Source of the DNA: a bacterium
Lineage (GTDB): Bacteria > Bacteroidota > Bacteroidia > Bacteroidales > Muribaculaceae
Direction: 5' to 3'
Length of the DNA stretch: 7,879 bases
Assembly: GCA_004559845.1 (NCBI GenBank)
Contig: SFWW01000101.1
Coordinates: 1-7,879, forward strand
In this document: positions 1 to 6,689 of the stretch, piece by piece
How positions within the stretch are numbered: position 1 is the stretch's first letter
Layout of the letters: each line of letters starts with the position of its first letter
The notes under the pieces: generated by a model
What the model saw: only the letters and a program-made list of their open reading frames with translations
Databases searched by the model: none
Told to the model about the DNA's origin: nothing
Program-made: the position numbers and the translations under genes

Positions 1-2337
1 TACGATGGTTTTACCTACGACCGCTTGCTCTCGAAGTGGGCAATTGTGGGCAATTTGGGCGAAACCGACACCTTGCTCAGCCACGCACGCTATGCCGACG
101 AAGTGGTAGCCATTTCTTCGCCGGAGCGCCTGGTGCCGGCTAATAAGAAAGGCGTGGGCGCCGGATTGGGCGAAACGTATATGCAAGATTTGGTGGACCT
201 CAATGCCAAAAACATAACTTGCAACTGGGTGTTCAACCAATTCATTGCACAAAACCCGATTTTCGGCAACAATATTCCATACATCTACGGTGGCAAACAA
301 TACTATATCAATGGCGGCGAAATCGACGCTTGGGACCATCACCTCACCTTCTACGAGCAACACGGCATAGCGGTGAGCGCCATCGTGCTCATCCCGATAT
401 GGGCATCCGACGCATCGATGACACCGGTGCTGGTGCATCCCGACAACAACGGCGGCTACTACAGTATGCCCAATATGACCACCATGGAGAGTGTGAACGC
501 CTATGCCGCCATCCTCAACTATTTGGCAAGCCGATACAATGGTAGCGGACACGGTCGCATTGAACACTGGATTATGCACAACGAGGTGGATATGGCCACC
601 ACATGGACCAATATGGGAAATCCACCCGAAATGGTGTATATCGATGAATACTTGAAATCGATGCGAATGTGCTACAATATCGTGCGCCAATACGACCAAA
701 ATGCCTCGGTGCTGGGTTCCTACACCCACAGCTGGACCTACGGAGCAGATGGCTATTCCACCAAAAATATGCTGGAGCAAACGGTGCGCTACAGCCAAGT
801 GGAAGGCGATTTCTGGTGGGGAGTGGCACATCACCCCTACCCTCAAAATCTCTCCAAACCTGATTTTTGGATCAACGATACCCAATCCACCTACAACCAA
901 AAGTCCTCCTATGTGACCTTCAAAAACCTTGAAGTAATCAACGATTGGATTTTGGCTGACGAAAATCGATACCAAGGCAGTGTGAAGCGCAACCTGTTTC
1001 TCTCGGAAAACGGCACCAATTCTCCTTCCTATAGCGAAACCGATTTGGCACATCAAGCTGCCGGTGGCTGTTGGGCGTGGAAAAAAGCCAATGCCCTGGA
1101 AGGCATTGATGCCTTTATGTGGCACAACTGGATGGACAACCGTGTGGAAGACGGATTGCGCATAGGGTTGCACTTCTTCCCTGACGATGCCGACAATCCG
1201 GGCGGCAAAAAGCCGGTGTGGTATGTGTGGGAAGCCGCGGCATCGGAAAGAGAAGACGAAGTGATGAACCCCTACAAGAGCATTTTGGGCATCACCGATT
1301 GGCGCGACATTTTTATGCTTGCCGAAGGGGAAGGACGCTCGCTAACGTCGAACAAGGTGTATGTGTTTGAAGCGGAAGACTACGACGAAGGCGGCTTGGG
1401 TGTGGGCTACAGCGCACGCCAAGGCACATCTGCAGGCGATTATCGCCCCGACAGCGAACAGCTTTCCTTCTGGCAAGGAGCCAGCTATAGCGGTGGCATA
1501 GGCATCGCAAATATGGGCGCGGATTGGAACAGTTACACCCTCAACAAGTGGCTGGATGAATCGGCAAAAACCATCAGCCGTGAAATGGCGGAAGAAAACT
1601 GGGGTTGCTGGCTGAATTATTCGTTCGAAGCCCAAACTCCGCTCGAAGTGAACATCTCGGTGCACCACGGCGCAGTGTGGAGCGAATGGGGTGTGGCAGC
1701 CGGCACCGGTTATGCCCCCGGAAGCGAGCGCTATATCATTGCCGAAGAGCCCAATCTCAATTGGCCTCGCCAATATGCCGGCGCCATGGTGCTTGCCCTC
1801 GATGGCGAAAATTTGCCCACCACGCAAGTGGCACGCCCCATAGCACCCGAAGCATATCAAGCTCGCGGCACCAATTTCAACAAGGTGCTCACCAAACCGG
1901 AAAACTGGACCTCTACCCTACACGATGGTGCGCTTCAAACCGACACACTGTGGACGTGGCCCTTGGCAGGTGGCAACAACACCGGTAGCGCCTATTATAG
2001 CGAAGAGCCCGATTATCGCAACATCCACATCAGCGCCGGACACCACACTCTGCGACTGACTTCGCTATGCGGACCATGGCATTTCGACTGCCTGAAAATT
2101 GAGTGCTTTGAGCCCTCCGCAGTGGTGGCTATCACCGCACCCACTGCGCTTCGGTTGGAGGTGAGTCAAGCGGGTGAATGCCTCACCATCTGCAGCGAAG
2201 AGCCGGTGACCATATTCAGCATTGATGGCAGATGCCACGCCACCTTGCCCAAAGGCAGCCACAACAAAGCGCTTAACCCCGGCATCTACATCCTGCGAAC
2301 CCCCACCCAAGCAATGAAAGTGATGGTGAAACCGTAA
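1..2337 (+). CDS. DUF5722-type glycoside hydrolase-like protein with CBM-like module and C-terminal sorting-like domain (5' partial)
   Basis: The frame is open from base 1 to TAA at 2335-2337 (778 visible codons), and the start lies left of the window; the TTG at 25 is simply an internal codon, since good family sequence (YDGFTYDRLLSKWAIVGN) precedes and crosses it. Counting visible residues from base 1, residues 1 to about 440 resemble DUF5722, a TIM-barrel family related to GH clan A. HNEVD carries Glu195 (nt 583-585), a candidate acid/base; HHPY is at 277-280; LSENGTN carries Glu336 (nt 1006-1008), a candidate nucleophile. The 141-residue spacing suits strands beta-4 and beta-7 of a retaining clan A enzyme. 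Around 455 a new module begins with FEAEDYD, typical of CBM6/CBM35-like domains, ending near 705 with HTLRLTSLCGPWHFDCLKIE. The last ~65 residues (VTIFSIDGR...GIYILR...KVMVK) resemble a Por/T9SS-type C-terminal domain. This suggests a secreted or surface protein acting on polysaccharide; substrate unknown. The family call comes from recognition, the catalytic residues are inferred. Confidence 0.78.
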   Translation, partial: YDGFTYDRLLSKWAIVGNLGETDTLLSHARYADEVVAISSPERLVPANKKGVGAGLGETYMQDLVDLNAKNITCNWVFNQFIAQNPIFGNNIPYIYGGKQYYINGGEIDAWDHHLTFYEQHGIAVSAIVLIPIWASDASMTPVLVHPDNNGGYYSMPNMTTMESVNAYAAILNYLASRYNGSGHGRIEHWIMHNEVDMATTWTNMGNPPEMVYIDEYLKSMRMCYNIVRQYDQNASVLGSYTHSWTYGADGYSTKNMLEQTVRYSQVEGDFWWGVAHHPYPQNLSKPDFWINDTQSTYNQKSSYVTFKNLEVINDWILADENRYQGSVKRNLFLSENGTNSPSYSETDLAHQAAGGCWAWKKANALEGIDAFMWHNWMDNRVEDGLRIGLHFFPDDADNPGGKKPVWYVWEAAASEREDEVMNPYKSILGITDWRDIFMLAEGEGRSLTSNKVYVFEAEDYDEGGLGVGYSARQGTSAGDYRPDSEQLSFWQGASYSGGIGIANMGADWNSYTLNKWLDESAKTISREMAEENWGCWLNYSFEAQTPLEVNISVHHGAVWSEWGVAAGTGYAPGSERYIIAEEPNLNWPRQYAGAMVLALDGENLPTTQVARPIAPEAYQARGTNFNKVLTKPENWTSTLHDGALQTDTLWTWPLAGGNNTGSAYYSEEPDYRNIHISAGHHTLRLTSLCGPWHFDCLKIECFEPSAVVAITAPTALRLEVSQAGECLTICSEEPVTIFSIDGRCHATLPKGSHNKALNPGIYILRTPTQAMKVMVKP

Positions 2338-2372
2338 TTTGTGAGCCTTGCGTGATGGCGAAGTGAGGAAAA

Positions 2373-2390
2373 AATCGTAAATTTGCGATT
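2373..2390. promoter_or_regulatory. Imperfect palindrome overlapping the uvrB promoter (candidate operator)
   Basis: AATCGTAAATTTGCGATT is an 18-base dyad centred on AAA|TTT in which eight of nine positions are complementary (the exception is T2378 against G2385). It covers the whole -7 element, so a bound repressor would block transcription. No regulator is identified. The core is also a common promoter context in this phylum, so the symmetry may be incidental. Confidence 0.3.
2378..2385 (+). promoter_or_regulatory. Bacteroidota-type -7 promoter element of uvrB
   Basis: TAAATTTG matches the Bacteroidota sigma-A -7 consensus TAnnTTTG exactly. Transcription would start about 6-8 bases downstream, leaving a leader of roughly 20 nt before the ATG at 2413. 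I see no good -33 TTTG element at the usual distance. The element sits in the centre of an imperfect palindrome at 2373-2390. Confidence 0.6.
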
Positions 2391-2412
2391 CATTTCATTT
2401 ATAGTTGCTGCG

Positions 2413-4500
2413 ATGGATTTCAAACTTCATTCAGAATATGCCCCCACAGGCGACCAGCCAAACGCCATTGAAGAATTAACCAACGGCGTGATGGCAGGGG
2501 TGCCCTACCAAACGCTGCTCGGGGTGACGGGCTCCGGCAAGACGTTCACCATGGCGAACATTATTGAGCGTACGAAAAAACCTACGCTCATTTTGTCGCA
2601 CAACAAAACGCTTGCCGCCCAGCTCTATAGTGAATTCAAAACCTTTTTCCCCGAAAACTCGGTGCACTATTTTGTGTCGTACTACGACTATTATCAGCCC
2701 GAAGCCTATATTCCCTCCTCCGACAAATACATAGAAAAAGACCTGCAAATCAACGAGGAAATCGACCGCCTGCGCCTCAGCACGGTCACTTCGCTGCTCT
2801 CCGGCCGCAGAGATGTGATTGTGGTGGCAACGGTGAGTTGCATCTATGGCATGGGCAATCCCGACAATATCAAAAACAATGCCATCGACATTGCCGTGGG
2901 GCAGCAAATCGGACGCGACGAATTTCTCCGGCAATTGGTGGATGCGCTCTATTCACGCAACGAAATGGAGCCCGCCATGGGCAACTTCAGGGTGAAAGGC
3001 GACACCGTGGATGTGTTTTTGGCAAGCGAGGAAATCATTCTGCGCGTGATTTTTTGGGGCAACGAAATTGAAAGCATCGACGAATTAGACAAAACCACAC
3101 AGCTGCCCACCGGGCGCACCATGAATCAATTCAAAATTTTCCCCGCCAATGTGTTTGTGGCTGAAAAATCGCAGTTGCCACAACTGATTGAGCACATTCG
3201 CGTGGATTTGGCAAATCAGGTGGATGCATTCTATCGCGAAGCACGCCCCGTGGAAGCCAAGCGCCTGAAAGAGCGGGTGGAATACGATTTGGAAATGATT
3301 CGCGAAGTGGGCTACTGCTCCGGCATCGAAAACTATTCGCGTTACTTCGATGGCAGAGAAGCCGGTCAGCGACCCTTCTGCCTGCTCGACTGTATGCCCG
3401 ACGATTTTCTCACCATCATCGACGAGAGCCATGTAACGGTGCCACAAATCAGAGCCATGTATGGCGGCGACTTGAGCCGGAAAACCAACCTCGTGAACTA
3501 TGGTTTCCGATTGGAGGCTGCCATCGACAACCGCCCGCTGCGCTTCGAGGAATTTGAAGCCATCACCGGACAAACCATCTACGTGAGTGCCACCCCTGCC
3601 GACTACGAACTGATGCAAAGCGGTGGTGTGGTGACGGAGCAAATTATCCGCCCCACGGGCTTGCTCGACCCCAAAATCACCGTTCGACCCTCGCGCGGAC
3701 AAATCGACGATTTACTCGAAGAAATTCAACTCCGCATTGAGCGCCACGAACGCACCTTGGTCACCACCCTCACCAAGCGTATGGCGGAGGAATTGAGCGC
3801 CTATATGGGCAGAATCGGCATTAGATGCGCTTATATGCACAGCGATGTGGAAACCATGGACCGCATACAAATTCTCGACGACTTGCGCGCCGGGGCACTC
3901 GATGTGCTCATCGGGGTGAACCTCCTGCGCGAGGGTCTCGACCTACCCGAAGTGTCGCTCGTGGCGATTATCGATGCCGACAAAGAGGGTTTCCTCCGGA
4001 GCCACCGGTCGCTCACCCAAACTGCCGGTCGTGCCGCGCGCAACCTCAATGGCGAAGTAATCATGTATGCCGACACCATCACGGCATCTATGAAGAAAAC
4101 CATCGATGAAACCGAACGCCGACGCACGCTCCAATTAAAATACAACGAGGAGCACGGCATCACACCACAAGCCATTATCAAGGCAAGAAATGCCATCATT
4201 GGGGTGGATACCGAACTTCAGCCCAACGAAGCAGTGGCTAAACACGCCAGAAAATACGAAAACAATGTGGTGGACTTCACGCCCTTGCAACAGCAAACCT
4301 ACGCTGAATTCAACACCACTGCGGGCATCGCTGCCGACCCGGTGATGCAATACATGGGCAAAAACGATTTGCAAAAGGCTATCGACCGGCTCAATGCCGA
4401 AATGGTGAAAGCGGCAAAAGAAATGCGCTTCATTGAAGCCGCACAATACCGCGACGAAATCATCAAACTCAAACAAAAAATTGAACAACAAACGGAATGA
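2413..4500 (+). CDS. uvrB: Excinuclease ABC subunit UvrB
   Basis: UvrB is the central cytoplasmic protein of nucleotide excision repair: UvrA loads it on DNA, it probes for lesions with a beta-hairpin, and it recruits UvrC for incision. The protein is 695 residues, near the family norm of about 670. Visible landmarks are the Walker A motif GVTGSGKT (residues 37-44), the hairpin segment YYDYYQPEAY (90-99), the Walker B/DESH box (337-340), the arginine-finger motif QTAGRAARN (536-544), and a C-terminal UVR coiled-coil motif (about 650-692, MRFIEAAQYRDEI) that contacts UvrC. The start was set at ATG 2413 because MDFKLHSEYAPTGDQP matches the conserved UvrB N-terminus; the in-frame TTG at 2383 lies inside the promoter element and is unlikely to be transcribed. 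The gene overlaps the following ygiQ start by 4 nt. It appears complete with no missing motif. SOS control is possible but not shown. Confidence 0.98.
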   Translation: MDFKLHSEYAPTGDQPNAIEELTNGVMAGVPYQTLLGVTGSGKTFTMANIIERTKKPTLILSHNKTLAAQLYSEFKTFFPENSVHYFVSYYDYYQPEAYIPSSDKYIEKDLQINEEIDRLRLSTVTSLLSGRRDVIVVATVSCIYGMGNPDNIKNNAIDIAVGQQIGRDEFLRQLVDALYSRNEMEPAMGNFRVKGDTVDVFLASEEIILRVIFWGNEIESIDELDKTTQLPTGRTMNQFKIFPANVFVAEKSQLPQLIEHIRVDLANQVDAFYREARPVEAKRLKERVEYDLEMIREVGYCSGIENYSRYFDGREAGQRPFCLLDCMPDDFLTIIDESHVTVPQIRAMYGGDLSRKTNLVNYGFRLEAAIDNRPLRFEEFEAITGQTIYVSATPADYELMQSGGVVTEQIIRPTGLLDPKITVRPSRGQIDDLLEEIQLRIERHERTLVTTLTKRMAEELSAYMGRIGIRCAYMHSDVETMDRIQILDDLRAGALDVLIGVNLLREGLDLPEVSLVAIIDADKEGFLRSHRSLTQTAGRAARNLNGEVIMYADTITASMKKTIDETERRRTLQLKYNEEHGITPQAIIKARNAIIGVDTELQPNEAVAKHARKYENNVVDFTPLQQQTYAEFNTTAGIAADPVMQYMGKNDLQKAIDRLNAEMVKAAKEMRFIEAAQYRDEIIKLKQKIEQQTE

Positions 4501-6220
4501 AAGGGCAGCATCACACACACGAACATCGCATTCAAGGACAATGGTTACCCACCACAAAAAAGGAGGTGGACCATTTGGGATGGGATTACATTGATGTAAT
4601 CATTTTTTCAGGCGATGCTTATATCGACCACCCTTCGATGGGTGCTGCCGTGATTGGGCGCGTGCTCGAAGCGCATGGCTATCGAGTGGCGATTGTGCCG
4701 CAGCCCAACTGGCGCGACGATTTGCGCGATTTTAAAAAATTGGGCAAGCCCCGGTTGTTTTTCGGGGTTTCCGCCGGTGCGATGGATTCGATGGTGAACC
4801 ACTACACTGCCAATCGCCGACGCCGTAGCGACGATGCCTACACCCCCGACGCACGCCCCGGTCAGCGACCCGACTACCCCACCATCGTGTATAGCGAAAT
4901 TCTGAAGCGTCTATTCCCCGATGTGCCGGTGGTGGTGGGTGGCATTGAGGCTTCACTACGCCGTGTGGCGCACTACGACTATTGGAAAGACCGACTCGTG
5001 CCTTCCATTCTGATGGATAGCCCTGCCGACTTGTTGGTGTATGGCATGGGCGAAAAACCTATGGTGGAAATTGCCGATTCGCTCCACGAGGGTATGCCGG
5101 TGGAGGCGTTGCTCGATATCCCCCAAACCGTGGTGCGGCGTCCCATTGAGGAAATTCCTTCAGCGGGCGATGATGTGGTGCTCCATAGTTTTGAAGCATG
5201 CCTCGCCGACAAGAAAAAACAAGCCGAAAATTTCAAAACCATTGAAATAGAATCCAATAAATGGAATGGTCCTCGCTACCAAGGCAAACGCATTCCCGCC
5301 TACGAGATGATACGCCATTCGGTGAATATGCACCGCGGATGCTTTGGCGGCTGCGCCTTCTGCACCATCAGCGCCCACCAAGGCAAATTCATTTCAAAGG
5401 CTATATCAGCGATTTGGGCGGACCCAGTGCCAATATGTATGGCATGCACGGCAAAGATTTGGAGCGGTGCAAAAAATGCACGCGTCCGTCATGCCTGCAC
5501 CCCAAGCCTTGCCCCAATCTTAACACCAACCACAGCGCTTTGCTCGATATTTACCACGCTGTGGACGCCTTGCCGGAAGTGAAAAAATCATTTATCGGCA
5601 GTGGCGTACGCTACGACCTCTCGATGCACCCCACCGGCGATGAAGCAGTGGACCGCACCAACCGGCAATACAACGAAGAATTGATTCGCTTCCACGTGTC
5701 GGGCAGATTGAAGGTGGCGCCGGAGCACACCTCCGATACGGTGCTGAATTTGATGCGTAAGCCCTCGTTCAGCCTCTTTCATCGCTTTAAAGCCATCTTC
5801 GACCGCCTCAATGAGCGCTACGGCTTAAAGCAGCAAATCATACCCTATTTCATTTCGTCGCACCCGGGTTGCACCGAAGAAGATATGGCAGAATTGGCGG
5901 CTATCACCAAGAGTATGGACTTCCACTTAGAGCAAGTGCAGGATTTCACGCCCACACCCATGACCGTGAGCACCGAAACTTTCTACACCGGCTTCCATCC
6001 CTATACCCTACAGCCGGTGGATTCGGCAAAAACCAAAGGCGAAAAACTGGCACAACGCAAGTATTTCTTTTGGTACGACAAAGCCAACAAGCCCGACATC
6101 ATAGCCTCGCTGCACCGCCTACACCGCACCGACATCATCACACAACTCTACCCCGGCAGCAACGCCACACCGCAGCAACGCAAGCAGCGCCCACCCCGCC
6201 GCGGCAAAGACCGGAATTAA
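4497..6220 (+). pseudogene. ygiQ: YgiQ family radical SAM protein, disrupted by an internal deletion and frameshift
   Basis: The gene belongs to the YgiQ (UPF0313) radical SAM family, whose biochemical role is poorly defined. ATG 4497 overlaps the uvrB TGA in an ATGA junction, suggesting translational coupling. The first 300 codons (4497-5396) carry the YgiQ N-terminal domain (LGWDYIDVIIFSGDAYIDHPS, GVSAGAMDSMVNHYT, VVVGGIEASLRR) and the [4Fe-4S]/SAM motif CFGGCAFC, cysteines at nt 5340, 5352 and 5361. Homology then jumps to another frame from about 5393: FKGYISDLGGPSANMYGM, CKKCTRPSCLHPKPCPN, IGSGVRYDL, LKVAPEHT, IPYFISSHPG, down to the typical basic tail PPRRGKDRN and TAA 6218-6220. From memory of homologues, about 19 residues (SRSK.SIL.EV...MPD-like) that should lie between GKFIS and FKGY are absent, a loss of about 61 bp. 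Translation from the natural start would end at TGA 5580-5582 after 61 out-of-frame residues (361 aa total). It could be a real inactivation or an assembly error. Confidence 0.88.
5391..5396. other. Deletion junction inside ygiQ (ATTTC microhomology)
   Basis: At ATTTCA the upstream frame reads ATT TCA (Ile-Ser of HQGKFIS) and the downstream frame reads TTC AAA (Phe-Lys of FKGY). The expected ancestral flanks, ATT-TCn for Ile-Ser and GAT-TTC-AAA for Asp-Phe-Lys, share ATTTC, so one copy plus the intervening ~60 bp could be lost by slippage. The frame change observed corresponds to a deletion of 3n+1 bases, which agrees with this model. Confidence 0.65.
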
Positions 6221-6294
6221 GATTTTTTTGATTAACGCATCACAATAATTGGTAATTTATCAAAAGCGGAGATATCAAATGCGCATTTTGGGCG
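6221..6294 (+). other. Intergenic region between ygiQ and the rubredoxin promoter
   Basis: An AT-rich spacer that begins with a run of seven T (6223-6229) right after the ygiQ stop, but no stable GC hairpin precedes the run, so I do not call a terminator. It holds a 12-base perfect palindrome at 6277-6288. No coding potential is seen. Confidence 0.5.
6277..6288. promoter_or_regulatory. Perfect 12-bp palindrome upstream of the rubredoxin -7 element (candidate operator)
   Basis: AAATGCGCATTT is fully self-complementary and lies between the expected -33 and -7 positions of the rubredoxin promoter, ending six bases before the -7 element. A dimeric regulator could bind there, but none is identified and chance occurrence is possible. 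Confidence 0.25.
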
Positions 6295-6302
6295 TAACTT
6301 TG
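6295..6302 (+). promoter_or_regulatory. Bacteroidota-type -7 promoter element of the rubredoxin gene
   Basis: TAACTTTG is an exact match to TAnnTTTG. The predicted transcript would start near 6308-6310, giving a leader of about 30 nt before ATG 6339. No clear -33 TTTG is seen at the usual distance. Confidence 0.6.
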
Positions 6303-6338
6303 TGATGTAGTTATTAACCCTAAAAAATCGTAATCAGT

Positions 6339-6536
6339 ATGGAAAAATTTGTATGTTGTGTATGCGGGTATGTTTACGACCCCAAGTGTGGAGACCCCGA
6401 GCACGGTGTGGAACCCCAAACCCCATTCGCCCAACTTCCCGACGATTGGAAATGTCCGAAATGCGATGCACCCAAGAGCAAATTCAAACCCCAAAAAATG
6501 AAATGCGGTGCTAATTCTTTTGATGGCACCAAATAG
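6339..6536 (+). CDS. Rubredoxin
   Basis: A 65-residue protein with the rubredoxin signature: CCVCGYVYDP at the N-terminus (iron ligands Cys6 and Cys9) and PDDWKCPKCDAPK further on (ligands Cys39 and Cys42). The four cysteines bind a single iron. Rubredoxins are soluble cytoplasmic one-electron carriers that in anaerobes commonly feed oxidative-stress enzymes such as rubrerythrin and superoxide reductase; the partner here is unknown, since none is encoded in the window. Conserved features include GYVYDP, GDPxxGV.P.T.F and LPDDW. Oddities are Asp43 where most rubredoxins have Gly (CPxCG), extra cysteines at 7, 17 and 56, and a short hydrophilic tail of about 14 residues after the usual end (KFKP). 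The gene is likely monocistronic, with its own promoter upstream and a terminator immediately downstream. The start lacks a Shine-Dalgarno sequence, as is normal in this phylum. The final codons and stop lie in the first copy of a 20-bp tandem repeat. Confidence 0.95.
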   Translation: MEKFVCCVCGYVYDPKCGDPEHGVEPQTPFAQLPDDWKCPKCDAPKSKFKPQKMKCGANSFDGTK

Positions 6537-6560
6537 TGGCTGATGGCGCCCAATAGTGGC
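6521..6560. repeat. Two-copy 20-bp tandem repeat across the rubredoxin stop codon
   Basis: Copy 1 is TGATGGCACCAAATAGTGGC (6521-6540) and copy 2 is TGATGGCGCCCAATAGTGGC (6541-6560), directly adjacent with 18 of 20 identical bases. Copy 1 encodes the last residues DGTK and the stop TAG; copy 2 is untranslated and supplies most of the terminator hairpin. Confidence 0.9.
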
Positions 6561-6574
6561 GCTATCTTATTTCC
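6542..6574 (+). terminator. Rho-independent terminator of the rubredoxin gene
   Basis: The arms GATGGCGCC (6542-6550) and GGCGCTATC (6558-6566) form a 9-bp stem with one G-U pair around a 7-base loop (CAATAGT), followed by TTATTTCC. The stem is GC-rich at the loop end and begins six bases after the stop codon. The T-tract is short and interrupted, so termination may be incomplete; a second hairpin follows. Confidence 0.65.
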
Positions 6575-6589
6575 TGACGCTCTCAAATC

Positions 6590-6631
6590 AAAAGGAATCA
6601 CTGAAAAAAATCGGTGATTCTTTTCAATTTT
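6590..6631. terminator. Second terminator-like hairpin, possibly bidirectional
   Basis: GAATCAC (6595-6601) pairs with GTGATTC (6614-6620), extended inward by a T-G wobble, G-C and A-T to a 10-bp stem with a loop of six A. The stem is followed by TTTTCAATTTT and preceded by AAAAG, so it could act on either strand. It isolates the rubredoxin unit from the next promoter, whose -7 element begins at 6645. Confidence 0.65.
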
Positions 6632-6644
6632 GCTCCAAAACACC

Positions 6645-6652
6645 TACTTTTG
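6645..6652 (+). promoter_or_regulatory. Bacteroidota-type -7 promoter element of the isomerase-like gene
   Basis: TACTTTTG matches TAnnTTTG exactly. A start site near 6658-6660 would give a leader of about 30 nt before ATG 6690. No good -33 element is apparent at the expected distance. Confidence 0.55.
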
Positions 6653-6687
6653 TGGTAATGATTTCTATTTCTTGAAAACGATTACCA
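6653..6687 (+). promoter_or_regulatory. Possible leader hairpin before the isomerase-like gene
   Basis: TGGTAAT (6653-6659) is complementary to ATTACCA (6681-6687), a perfect 7-bp inverted repeat separated by 21 bases. The right arm ends two bases before the ATG. If transcription starts near 6658 the left arm would be only partly in the RNA, so the repeat may instead be a DNA operator or chance. Confidence 0.2.
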
Positions 6688-6689
6688 TT

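Noticed and set aside
1342..1860. Antisense open frame of about 172 codons within the hydrolase gene
   Set aside because: It overlaps conserved coding sequence on the other strand, has low-complexity His/Ala/Phe-rich translation and no promoter-like context.
2338..2372. Terminator between the hydrolase gene and uvrB
   Set aside because: Only a weak bulged stem (CTTGCG / CGAAG) is possible and no T-tract follows it.
3085..3702. Antisense open frame of about 205 codons within uvrB
   Set aside because: It lies fully inside well-conserved uvrB coding sequence, and its translation shows no recognisable motif; it is a by-product of codon composition.
5261..5392. ATG at 5261 as a genuine start for the downstream ygiQ fragment
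   Set aside because: Residues from 5261 to the junction in that frame do not resemble YgiQ; the true coding frame there is the upstream one. The fragment is the tail of a broken gene.
5385..5400. Programmed ribosomal frameshift in ygiQ
   Set aside because: There is no slippery heptamer with a downstream structure, and about 19 family-conserved residues are missing, which a frameshift alone would not explain.
6221..6230. Terminator after ygiQ based on the T7 run
   Set aside because: No stable stem precedes the T run.
6238..6307. Inverted repeat CATCACAA / TTGTGATG flanking the rubredoxin promoter
   Set aside because: Eight-base arms 54 bases apart in an AT-rich spacer can easily occur by chance, and the right arm overlaps the -7 element.
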